Source of the DNA: Pirellulales bacterium
GTDB lineage: Bacteria; Planctomycetota; Planctomycetia; Pirellulales; JACPPG01
NCBI GenBank assembly: GCA_035546535.1
Contig: DASZWQ010000185.1
Coordinates: forward strand, 1 to 64,000
Length of the DNA stretch: 64,000 bases
Direction of reading: 5' to 3'
Shown one piece after another: positions 55,377 to 63,115 of this stretch (position 1 is its first letter; each line of letters opens with the position of its first letter). The position numbers were made by a program, and so were the translations under genes. The notes under the pieces were generated by a model. It was not told where the DNA came from, did not search any database, and saw only the letters and a program-made list of their open reading frames with translations.

Positions 55377-56525
55377 ATGCGTGTTCGTATCTCGAAAATT
55401 GCAGGGATTGTAGCTCTCGGTCTTCTTCCTTCGGTTGCTCAAGCCGCTCCCTTCACGGCGGGCGACCTGGTCGTCGAGCAAATCGGCGACGGCACGACCA
55501 GCCTGACCAGCGCCGCGGCGCCGGTCTTTGTCAACGAATACACGCCGACGGGCACGCTCGTTCAGTCGATTCCCATGCCGACTGCCGTCAACGGCTCGAA
55601 TCTGCGCTTGACCGACAGCGGCAGCGCGACCTCGGACGGCTATTTGAATCTCTCGGCGGACGGAAAATATCTGACCCTGACCGGCTATAACGCCGCCGTC
55701 GGCACGGCCAGCGTCGCCAGCACCAGCACCACGGGCGGATCGGCCACGGTCCGCGTCGTCGGCGTCATCAACTCGAATGCAAACGTCGACACCACAACCT
55801 CGTTGACCTCCTACAGCGGCAACAACATCCGCAGCGCGGTCACGAGCAACGGCACGGATATCTGGACCTCGGGCGCTGGCACCCCCGGCGGCATCATCGC
55901 CACCACGCTCGGCGCGAGCGGCGCCGGCACGGCCTTGAGCACCACGGTCACCAACACGCGCGTCGTGGGGATCTTTGGCGGTCAACTGTATGCCACCAGT
56001 GGTTCGGGCTCCAACAAGGGCGTGAATACCGTCGGCACGGGGCTCCCCACCAGCAGTGGCACGCCCTTCGCGCTCGGTCCCGCGTCGGCTAGCCCCTACG
56101 GAATGTTCTTGACGCAGCTGAATCCCGCGAGCCCGGGTTTCGACACCGCTTACGTTGCTGACGATGGTGTGGGCATCGAGAAGTTCTCGCTCGTCTCCGG
56201 TAGCTGGGTTGCCAGTGGTGTCATCGGCACTGCGAGCGATGCCTACCGCGGTCTGACCGGCAGCGTCACCGCCAACGGCGTGCAACTCTACGCCACCCGC
56301 CAGGGCGGAAGCAGCCAAGGTGTCGTCAGCTTGCTCGACACCTCGGGTTACAACTCCACGATCACGGGTTCACCGAACTTGATCGTCGCCCTCAGCACCA
56401 ACGAGGCCTTCCGCGGCATTGCTTATGCCCCCACGCCCGAGCCGGGCACCTTCGTGCTCGGCGGCATGGGCCTGGGCCTGCTGCTCGTGGCTCGCCGCCT
56501 CCGCGGTAAGTTGGCCAGCCGCTAA
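55377..56525 (+). CDS. Exported PEP-CTERM surface protein
   Basis: A 382-residue protein with a signal peptide (ISKIAGIVALGLLPSVAQA). The mature part is Ser/Thr/Gly-rich and beta-rich: repeated blades such as GGQLYATSGSGSNKGVNTVG, VADDGVGIEKFSLVSGSW and VTANGVQLYATRQGGSSQG look like a beta-propeller or beta-helix. The C-terminus has a PEP-CTERM signal (PEPGTFVLGGMGLGLLLVAR followed by RLRGK). The ATG at 55377 has GAGGAG 9 bases upstream, and a strong terminator follows. It is probably a surface or matrix protein processed by an exosortase that is not in the window. The substrate or partner is unknown. Confidence 0.87.
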   Translation: MRVRISKIAGIVALGLLPSVAQAAPFTAGDLVVEQIGDGTTSLTSAAAPVFVNEYTPTGTLVQSIPMPTAVNGSNLRLTDSGSATSDGYLNLSADGKYLTLTGYNAAVGTASVASTSTTGGSATVRVVGVINSNANVDTTTSLTSYSGNNIRSAVTSNGTDIWTSGAGTPGGIIATTLGASGAGTALSTTVTNTRVVGIFGGQLYATSGSGSNKGVNTVGTGLPTSSGTPFALGPASASPYGMFLTQLNPASPGFDTAYVADDGVGIEKFSLVSGSWVASGVIGTASDAYRGLTGSVTANGVQLYATRQGGSSQGVVSLLDTSGYNSTITGSPNLIVALSTNEAFRGIAYAPTPEPGTFVLGGMGLGLLLVARRLRGKLASR

Positions 56526-56559
56526 GCGCGCGACGGCGAATCTTGATGAGCGTGCACTC

Positions 56560-56599
56560 GATCCCCCTGCAAGGAGCGCTTGCAGGGGGATCTTTTTTT
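56560..56599 (+). terminator. Strong intrinsic terminator after the PEP-CTERM gene
   Basis: GATCCCCCTGCAA (56560-56572) pairs perfectly with TTGCAGGGGGATC (56580-56592) around GGAGCGC, and TTTTTTT follows. This ends the PEP-CTERM transcript and isolates the phosphate regulon. Confidence 0.95.
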
Positions 56600-56732
56600 C
56601 GGCTAAATCGTCATGCTAGTGCGAATGTGCTCGCCGACAATTGAAGACCCACTAGGGCCTCGGGTAGAATGGCCCCCGGCCGAAGGAAATTCGGCGCACT
56701 CGCTGCTTGCATTGCGCGAAACGAACACGATC

Positions 56733-56752
56733 CTCACGGAATCCTAACAATC
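56733..56752 (+). promoter_or_regulatory. Candidate Pho box before the PhoB-like gene
   Basis: Two CTMAC half-sites 11 bases apart: CTCAC at 56733 and CTAAC at 56744, reading CTCACGGAATCCTAACAATC over 56733-56752. The 13-base core AATCCTAACAATC (56740-56752) is identical at 59309-59321, before pstS. The spacing fits PhoB-type operators, where 7-base units recur every 11 bases. The two shared sites are seen; the function is inferred. Confidence 0.6.
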
Positions 56753-56805
56753 CCATGCTACGCATGATGCCCGGGATCACCGGCCACCAACCGACGAGTG
56801 TCGCA

Positions 56806-57492
56806 ATGTCACGAGAGCGAGTCCTTGTTGTCGACGACGAGCAGGACCTTCTCGAATTGGTCAGCTACAACCTGAACAAGGAAGGCTATCGCGTCGTGGG
56901 CGTCGCGTCCGGCGAAGAAGCTTTGACTGCCGCGCGCCGCGACGTGCCCGACCTGATCTTGCTCGACCTGCTGCTACCGACGGTCGATGGCCTGGAAGTT
57001 TGCCGCCGCCTGAAGGCCGATCCGCGCACGCAGCACATCCCCGTGTTGATGCTCACCGCCAAAAGCGAAGAAGCAGACGTGGTGACCGGCCTGGAGCTGG
57101 GCGCCGAGGATTACGTCACCAAGCCCTTCAGTCCGCGGGTGCTCGTGGCGCGGGTGAAGGCTGTTCTGCGTCGCCGCTCCAAGGAATCGGCCGATGACGA
57201 GGGGGCGGTGACCGTGCACGACCTCGTAATTCATCCCGGCTGGCACGAAGTGCTGCTAGCTGGCAAACCGGTCGACCTGACCTTCACCGAGTTTCGGTTG
57301 CTGCACTTTCTGGCCCGCAAGCCCGGCTGGGCTTTCACCCGCGGGCAGATCGTCGATGCCGTCAAGGGCGAAGACTATCCGGTCACCGAGCGATCGGTCG
57401 ACGTGCAGGTCGCCGGCCTGCGAAAGAAATTGGGCGATCACGGCGACTACATCGAAACGGTCCGTGGCATCGGCTATCGCTTCAAGGGGTAG
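56806..57492 (+). CDS. phoB: PhoB/OmpR-type response regulator
   Basis: A 228-residue response regulator. The receiver domain (residues 4-120) has VLVVDDEQDLLELVSYNL, the phospho-acceptor Asp54 in LILLDLLLPTVDG, VLMLTAKSEE and the switch lysine in EDYVTKPFSPRVL. The C-terminal winged helix (about 130-225) has LTFTEFRLLHFLARKPGWAF, then RSVDVQVAGLRKKLGDHGDY and the terminal RGIGYRFKG. The best match is PhoB, supported by the kinase and Pst genes that follow. I chose ATG 56806 (MSRERVLVV); ATGs at 56755 and 56764 would add residues without domain. The stop is 3 bases before the kinase start. Confidence 0.92.
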   Translation: MSRERVLVVDDEQDLLELVSYNLNKEGYRVVGVASGEEALTAARRDVPDLILLDLLLPTVDGLEVCRRLKADPRTQHIPVLMLTAKSEEADVVTGLELGAEDYVTKPFSPRVLVARVKAVLRRRSKESADDEGAVTVHDLVIHPGWHEVLLAGKPVDLTFTEFRLLHFLARKPGWAFTRGQIVDAVKGEDYPVTERSVDVQVAGLRKKLGDHGDYIETVRGIGYRFKG

Positions 57493-57495
57493 TGG

Positions 57496-59241
57496 ATGGC
57501 CCGCAAGCGTTTGCTGTGGCAGCTCTATCCGTCCTACGTTCTGGTTGCCGGCATCTCGCTGGTTTGCGTTGGCTGGTATGCCGCGCACCTGTTGGAGCAG
57601 GAACACGTTGCCGGGCTGGAAAGAGAATTGCGTCTCGCCGCGCAAGTGCTTGACGAGCACGTCGGCCGGACACTCGCCCCAGAAGATACGGATCGGCTGC
57701 AAACGCTTGCAGACGGGATCACTGCGGGCACCGATATCAACCTCGTCGTGCAGGATGCCGGGGGCAAGGCCATCGTTCAATCGGGGCGGCATGCCACCGA
57801 TCTCCCTACCGGAACGCGCCGCGGAGAAAACGACGTCGTCTTGCGCGCAAAGATTCTTCGCGCTGAAGAAGAACTGGGGACGATGATCGGTTGGGTGCCC
57901 GCCGTGGCGGTTCAAACGGCCACCCGGCGCCTGCAATTCACGCTGCTTGGCGCGGGCATTGTTCTGGCTTCATTGGCGGCCTTGTTCTGCCTGTTGGTCG
58001 CCCGGCAAGTAAGCCGCCCGTTCGAGGAAATCCGGGACGTCGCCGCGCGATTCGCCCGTGGCGATCTGGCGTATAAGCTTTCCGCCAGTGGATCGGAAGA
58101 GATGACCGGGCTGGCCGGCGCCCTGAACCAGATGGCCTCGCAGTTGCAGGAACGATTGCAAACCATCGTTCGCCAGACCACCGAGCAGCAAGTCGTGCTC
58201 TCGAGCATGGTCGAAGGGGTGCTGGCCATCGATGCCGGGCAACGCGTGATCACGATCAACCAGGCCGCGGCCGAGCTGGTCGGCAATACGCTGACCCACC
58301 CGCTGGGTCGAAACCTGCACGAAGTGGTGCGCAATCCCGACCTGCGTCGTTTTGCCGACCGGGTGCTGGCCAGCAATCAGTCGATCGAGGACGACGTCGT
58401 GCTGCACGGCGATCCCGATCGCGTGCTCCAAATCCGCGGCACGGCATTGCGCGATCAACAGAATCGCGACGGTATCGGCGCCGTAATCGTCATGAGCGAC
58501 GTGACACACTTCCGCCGCCTGGAAACGATCCGCCGCGATTTCGTGGCCAATGTATCCCACGAATTGAAAACGCCCATCACTTCGATCAAGGGCTTTGTCG
58601 AGACGTTGCTCGACGGCGCTTTGGCAAACCCCGAAGACGCCGAGCGTTTTTTGCGCATCGTGGCGACGCAGGCCGATCGCTTGAACGCGATCATTGAAGA
58701 CCTGCTCGCGCTATCCAAGATCGAACAGAGCGAGCGCGCCGTGGACCTGGTCGTCGAAGAGGTCGCGATCCGCGACGTGCTCGAGGCCGTGCTCTACGAC
58801 TGCCAGACGAAGGCGGCCCAGCGCGAAATTCAAGTTCGCGTCGACTGCGAAGATTCGCTGATGGCACGCATCAATGCCCCGTTGTTGGAACAAGCCGTCA
58901 CCAACCTGCTGGACAATGCGCTCAAATACAGCGAGCCGGGCTCAGAGGTTCTGATCACCGCCGTTGAGAACGACAGCGAAGTCACGATCGCCGTCAGCGA
59001 CCACGGTTGTGGCATCGACGACGAGCATCTGCCCCGCCTGTTCGAACGCTTCTACCGCGTCGATAAAGCGCGCAGCCGCAAATTGGGGGGCACGGGGCTG
59101 GGGCTGGCCATCGTCAAACACATCGTGCAAGCCCACCAGGGACGCGTCACGGTCGACAGTACTCCGGGGGTGGGGAGTGTCTTCCGCATCCACTTGCCGC
59201 TCTCAGCGGCCCCCCGCGAAACAACGGGTGCCATCGCGTGA
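57496..59241 (+). CDS. phoR: PhoR-like sensor histidine kinase
   Basis: A 581-residue membrane kinase that probably senses phosphate through the Pst system. The order is a transmembrane helix (about residues 12-30), an external domain of about 110 residues, a second helix (LLGAGIVLASLAALFCLLVA), a HAMP segment (RQVSRPFEEIRDVAARFARG), a PAS-like domain (about 235-340), HisKA with phospho-acceptor His355 in FVANVSHELKTPITSIKGF, and HATPase with the N-box LLDNALKYSEPGS, G1 DHGCGIDDEHLPRLF and G2 GGTGLGLAIVKHIV. It is translated 3 bases after the regulator gene, an obvious two-component operon. Unlike E. coli PhoR it has a real external domain, so it may sense a signal directly too. Confidence 0.93.
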   Translation: MARKRLLWQLYPSYVLVAGISLVCVGWYAAHLLEQEHVAGLERELRLAAQVLDEHVGRTLAPEDTDRLQTLADGITAGTDINLVVQDAGGKAIVQSGRHATDLPTGTRRGENDVVLRAKILRAEEELGTMIGWVPAVAVQTATRRLQFTLLGAGIVLASLAALFCLLVARQVSRPFEEIRDVAARFARGDLAYKLSASGSEEMTGLAGALNQMASQLQERLQTIVRQTTEQQVVLSSMVEGVLAIDAGQRVITINQAAAELVGNTLTHPLGRNLHEVVRNPDLRRFADRVLASNQSIEDDVVLHGDPDRVLQIRGTALRDQQNRDGIGAVIVMSDVTHFRRLETIRRDFVANVSHELKTPITSIKGFVETLLDGALANPEDAERFLRIVATQADRLNAIIEDLLALSKIEQSERAVDLVVEEVAIRDVLEAVLYDCQTKAAQREIQVRVDCEDSLMARINAPLLEQAVTNLLDNALKYSEPGSEVLITAVENDSEVTIAVSDHGCGIDDEHLPRLFERFYRVDKARSRKLGGTGLGLAIVKHIVQAHQGRVTVDSTPGVGSVFRIHLPLSAAPRETTGAIA

Positions 59242-59301
59242 TGCGGCAGCCGCCGGGCCTTCGACGGATACCGCGAACTATGGGGTGATTTGCGTGATTC
59301 G

Positions 59302-59321
59302 CTAACCAAATCCTAACAATC
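59302..59321 (+). promoter_or_regulatory. Candidate Pho box before pstS
   Basis: CTAACCAAATCCTAACAATC at 59302-59321 has CTAAC at 59302 and again at 59313, 11 bases apart. The last 13 bases match the site upstream of phoB exactly. It lies about 75 bases before the pstS start. Confidence 0.65.
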
Positions 59322-59394
59322 GCCCCCTACAATGCGTCGCGCCCGCCCTGGAACCCTTCGCCGCGCCGGCCCCTTGCGGCCCGAGACCGTTTCT

Positions 59395-60483
59395 ATGTTG
59401 CCCAAGTGTCATTCCGCGCTCCTGCTATCGGCGCTAGCCTGCTGGGCTCCCGTCCTTGCGCTGGTCGTGGTCATTCGTCCCGCTGCGGTCCGCGCGGACG
59501 ACTCGTCCCCGCAGCGTAAGGCGGTGGACCAGGCCGCAACGAAAGCGCCGTCGGCCGCGGCCGAGCCCGCGCTTGCCGACTACAAAGTGACGTCAGGCGT
59601 TTCGGGATCGATCAAGAGCGTCGGCTCCGACACGATGAACAACCTCATGACGCTGTGGACCGAAGGGTTCAAGCGCCATTATCCCGACGTGCGGGCCGAG
59701 GTCGAAGGCAAAGGATCGTCGACCGCGCCCCCAGCACTGATCGCGGGTACGGCGACGTTCGGGCCCATGAGCCGTGACATGAAGGCCAGCGAGATTGACG
59801 CCTTCGACGCCAAGTACGGTTACAAACCGGTGCTGCTGCCGGCCGCCATCGACATGCTGGCCGTATATGTCCATCGTGACAACCCGATTCAGCAATTGTC
59901 GCTGGGCCAGCTTGATGCGATCTATTCGCAGCACCGCAAGAGCGGCTTTCGACGCAGCGTCCGCACCTGGGGCGATCTGGGCCTGACCGACGCATGGAAG
60001 AACCGCACGATCAGCGCCTACGGGCGGAATGCGGCATCGGGCACATACGCCTACTTCAAGGAAAATGCACTCTTCGGCGGCGACTATCGCGAATCGGTCA
60101 TCGAGCTGCCGGGCAGCTCCTCGGTCGTGCAGTCCGTTGCCGGCGACCTTTACGCGATCGGTTATAGCGGCATTGGCTTTGCAACCGCGGGCGTGCGAGC
60201 CGTTCCCTTGGCGATTGACACATCTTCCAAGGCTGTGCCGCCCGAGCCGCAGTTTGCGCTGACAGGCGATTATCCGCTGGCACGATTTCTGTGGATTGCC
60301 GTGAATTACAAGCCCGGCTCAACGCTGGATCCCTTGCGAGGAGAGTTCATCAAGTACGTATTCAGCGCCGCGGGGCAAAGCGACGTTGTCAGGGACGGCT
60401 ATTATCCGGTGAGCGCTTCGGTGGCCGCCAGGGCGCTTGCGAGCGTTGGGATTCGCATGCCCGACAGTGGCGCCGATCGGTGA
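59395..60483 (+). CDS. pstS: Phosphate-binding protein PstS-like
   Basis: A 362-residue exported substrate-binding protein. A signal peptide (SALLLSALACWAPVLALVVV) is followed by SVGSDTMNNLMTLWTEGFKR, the strand-helix that starts the PstS fold, GSSTAPPALIAGTATFGPMSRDM with phosphate-binding Ser/Thr/Arg residues, and then GRNAASGTYAYFKENALFGG and DLYAIGYSGIGFA. This is the usual pattern of PstS or SphX proteins. I chose ATG 59395 because the signal peptide follows; a longer frame from 59332 has no support. It starts a likely operon with the two permease genes and is preceded by a candidate Pho box. Confidence 0.92.
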   Translation: MLPKCHSALLLSALACWAPVLALVVVIRPAAVRADDSSPQRKAVDQAATKAPSAAAEPALADYKVTSGVSGSIKSVGSDTMNNLMTLWTEGFKRHYPDVRAEVEGKGSSTAPPALIAGTATFGPMSRDMKASEIDAFDAKYGYKPVLLPAAIDMLAVYVHRDNPIQQLSLGQLDAIYSQHRKSGFRRSVRTWGDLGLTDAWKNRTISAYGRNAASGTYAYFKENALFGGDYRESVIELPGSSSVVQSVAGDLYAIGYSGIGFATAGVRAVPLAIDTSSKAVPPEPQFALTGDYPLARFLWIAVNYKPGSTLDPLRGEFIKYVFSAAGQSDVVRDGYYPVSASVAARALASVGIRMPDSGADR

Positions 60484-60505
60484 CAACCGTCCATGTGGTA
60501 GCGCG

Positions 60506-63115
60506 ATGAGTCATGCCAAAACATTCACCGGTCGGCCGCGGCATCGGCAGACGCGACGTAGCGTGAGGATCGTCGATCGCGTCGCGCGCACGCTGATCGC
60601 GCTGGGCGGTATCGGCACGGTGATCGCAGTTTCCACGGTCTGTATCTTCCTGGTATGCGTCGCGGTGCCGCTGTTTCTGCCGGCCAGCTATTCGCCCGTC
60701 AAACGGGGGCCGCTGTCGCCTGCCATTGCCGATTGTCTGCATTTCGAAATTGACGAGTACCGGGTCCTCGGCTGGGCAATGTCAGCCGAGGCAACGCTGC
60801 GAGCGTTCCGGTTGGACACGGGGGACGTCATCCACGAGCAGGAGTTGTTCCCTGATCAAAAGCCCACCGCCTGGTCGTTCAGCGTCGGCGGTCGCGAGGC
60901 GTCGTGCGGCTTCGCGGACGGATCGGTGCGCACCATCCGATTGGGCTTTACCACCACATTTCCCGACGAGAATGAGATACCTGAAGACATCCGGAGCAAG
61001 CTCGCCGATGCTTCTTCGGCGGTCTACAAGGAGGGGCTACTCTCGCGCACCCGGCAAGGTGCGTTGCGATTACAAACGGTACGTGCCGTGCCGTCCGAAC
61101 CGATTGTGCCGGCCGGCTCGGCGGCGGTTGCTTGCGTCGATTCCTCCTCACGCCCCACCGGCCGCGTTTGCTGCGTGCTGGACGATAAGGGAAATCTGAT
61201 GTTGCACGCCGTGCGCCGGCGACCCGCACTGGCGCGCGAGGCGGTGGAATCTCATGCCGTCGACGTCGCCATGCCATACGCGCCATCGGCCGAACGCGGG
61301 CCGCCCCGGTGCTTGCTGGTTTCGGGTCAGGCTGACAACGCGTACTTGATCTGGAACGACGGTCATCTTTTGCGGTACGACATTCGCGATCTCGAGCAAC
61401 CGCGGCTCGCCGAGCAGGTGGATCTCGTGCCCGAATCGAACCAGTCGGTCACGGCGCTGACCTTTCTGCCCGGCAAGACGACGCTCGTCGCGGGTGATTC
61501 CCTGGGGCGCGTTCGCGCCTGGTTTCCTACGAAGCCCACCGAGGCACGCACCGCTGACGGGGCTGTTCTGGCGCTGGCACACGAGTTGTCAGGACCGCAA
61601 AGCGCCGTGTCGTCGCTGACCTCGTCGCTACGGGCACGGTTGGTCGCGGCGGCTTATGACGACGGCAGCATGCACGTATTTCAAGTGACCAGCGCTCGCG
61701 CGCTTGTCGATATTCCGGCAGCAGGCAATGCGGCCGGCGATGAGGCCGCGGCCCGGCTGGCGGCGTTCACGCCCAAGGGGGATGCCTTGGTCGCGATTGC
61801 TGGCAGCATGGCGCAGCAATGGACGCTCGCGACAGGCTATCCCGAAGTTTCGCCAGCGACCCTCTTTCGTGCCGTGTGGTACGAAGGTTACGAAGGCCCA
61901 CAACACGTCTGGCAATCTTCAGGCGGGGGCGACGATTTCGAACCGAAGCTGGGCATGATTCCGTTGGTGTTCGGCACGTTGAAAGCCACGATCTATTCGC
62001 TGTTGTTCGCCGTGCCTCTGGCCTTGCTTTCTGCGGTGTACAGCAGCGAGTTTCTGCAGCCGCGCATCAAGGCTCGCATCAAGCCGGCGATCGAAATGAT
62101 GGCCAGCCTGCCGAGCGTCGTGCTGGGATTCGTGGCGGCGCTGGTGGTCGCGCCGTACGTCGAAAAAATGATTCCCGCCGTGCTGGCCAGCGTGGCTGTC
62201 GTGCCGCTGACGTACCTGGTGGCCGCGTACTTGTGGCAGATGCTGCCGGCGCGCGCCGGTTTGTTGTTGGCTCGATGGCGTTTCGCCTTCATTTGCGCAA
62301 CTCTGCCGGTGGGGATACTCGCCTCGGCGCTCGTGGGGCCGCTTATCGAGCGCACCCTGTTTGCCGGTGACCTGCGCTCGTGGGTCGACGGCCAGATCGG
62401 CAGCGGGCTGGGGGGCTGGATCGTTTTGTTCCTGCCCTTGTCGGCACTCGCGACCGCCCTCTTCATCGGCCGCCAGGTGAATCCCTGGCTGCGCAGCACG
62501 CTCCGCGGAATGGGGCGCGAACGACGGGCCTGGCTCGAACTCGTCAAGTTTCTGATCGCGGTCGTGGTCACCGTGGCCGGCGCCGCGACCGTGGGGTTAC
62601 TGCTCGATTCACTGCATCTCGATCCGCGCGGATTAGTCCTCGACACGTACGTACAGCGCAACGCCCTGGTCGTCGGCTTCGTGATGGGCTTCGCCATCAT
62701 CCCGCTGATCTATACGATTGCCGACGACGCGTTGTCGACCGTGCCGGCCCATCTGCGATCGGCCTCGCTGGGCGCCGGCGCCACTCCCTGGCAAACCGCC
62801 ATTCGCGTCATTATTCCCACCGCCATGAGCGGACTGTTTTCCGCCGTCATGATCGGGCTGGGGCGCGCCGTCGGCGAAACGATGATCGTGCTCATGGCCG
62901 CCGGCAACACGCCGATCATGGACTGGAACATCTTCAACGGATTTCAAACCTTGTCGGCCAGCATCGCCACCGAGTTGCCCGAGGCCGTGCAGGGAAGCGC
63001 CCACTACCGCACGTTGTTCGTGGCGGCACTCGCGCTGTTCGTGATTACCTTCATCGTGAACACGCTGGCCGAAGCCGTGCGGCTCCGTTTCCGACGGAGG
63101 GCATATGAGCTCTAG
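60506..63115 (+). CDS. pstC: PstC-like phosphate permease with large N-terminal beta-propeller domain
   Basis: An 869-residue protein, about 2.5 times the usual PstC. A first helix (residues about 30-60, ALGGIGTVIAVSTVCIFLVC) is followed by a large soluble domain (about residues 75-480) with WD40-like repeats, for example SVTALTFLPGKTTLVAGDSL and LVAAAYDDGSMHVFQVTSA. The ABC permease domain starts near residue 480 (IPLVFGTLKATIYSLLFAVP), includes PSVVLGFVAALVVAPY, and has the EAA-type loop GLGRAVGETMIVLMAAGN. The soluble domain probably sits outside the membrane, where it could bind PstS or sense phosphate. The start is 22 bases after pstS. Long PstC proteins occur in some proteobacteria too, to my recollection. 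Confidence 0.9.
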   Translation: MSHAKTFTGRPRHRQTRRSVRIVDRVARTLIALGGIGTVIAVSTVCIFLVCVAVPLFLPASYSPVKRGPLSPAIADCLHFEIDEYRVLGWAMSAEATLRAFRLDTGDVIHEQELFPDQKPTAWSFSVGGREASCGFADGSVRTIRLGFTTTFPDENEIPEDIRSKLADASSAVYKEGLLSRTRQGALRLQTVRAVPSEPIVPAGSAAVACVDSSSRPTGRVCCVLDDKGNLMLHAVRRRPALAREAVESHAVDVAMPYAPSAERGPPRCLLVSGQADNAYLIWNDGHLLRYDIRDLEQPRLAEQVDLVPESNQSVTALTFLPGKTTLVAGDSLGRVRAWFPTKPTEARTADGAVLALAHELSGPQSAVSSLTSSLRARLVAAAYDDGSMHVFQVTSARALVDIPAAGNAAGDEAAARLAAFTPKGDALVAIAGSMAQQWTLATGYPEVSPATLFRAVWYEGYEGPQHVWQSSGGGDDFEPKLGMIPLVFGTLKATIYSLLFAVPLALLSAVYSSEFLQPRIKARIKPAIEMMASLPSVVLGFVAALVVAPYVEKMIPAVLASVAVVPLTYLVAAYLWQMLPARAGLLLARWRFAFICATLPVGILASALVGPLIERTLFAGDLRSWVDGQIGSGLGGWIVLFLPLSALATALFIGRQVNPWLRSTLRGMGRERRAWLELVKFLIAVVVTVAGAATVGLLLDSLHLDPRGLVLDTYVQRNALVVGFVMGFAIIPLIYTIADDALSTVPAHLRSASLGAGATPWQTAIRVIIPTAMSGLFSAVMIGLGRAVGETMIVLMAAGNTPIMDWNIFNGFQTLSASIATELPEAVQGSAHYRTLFVAALALFVITFIVNTLAEAVRLRFRRRAYEL

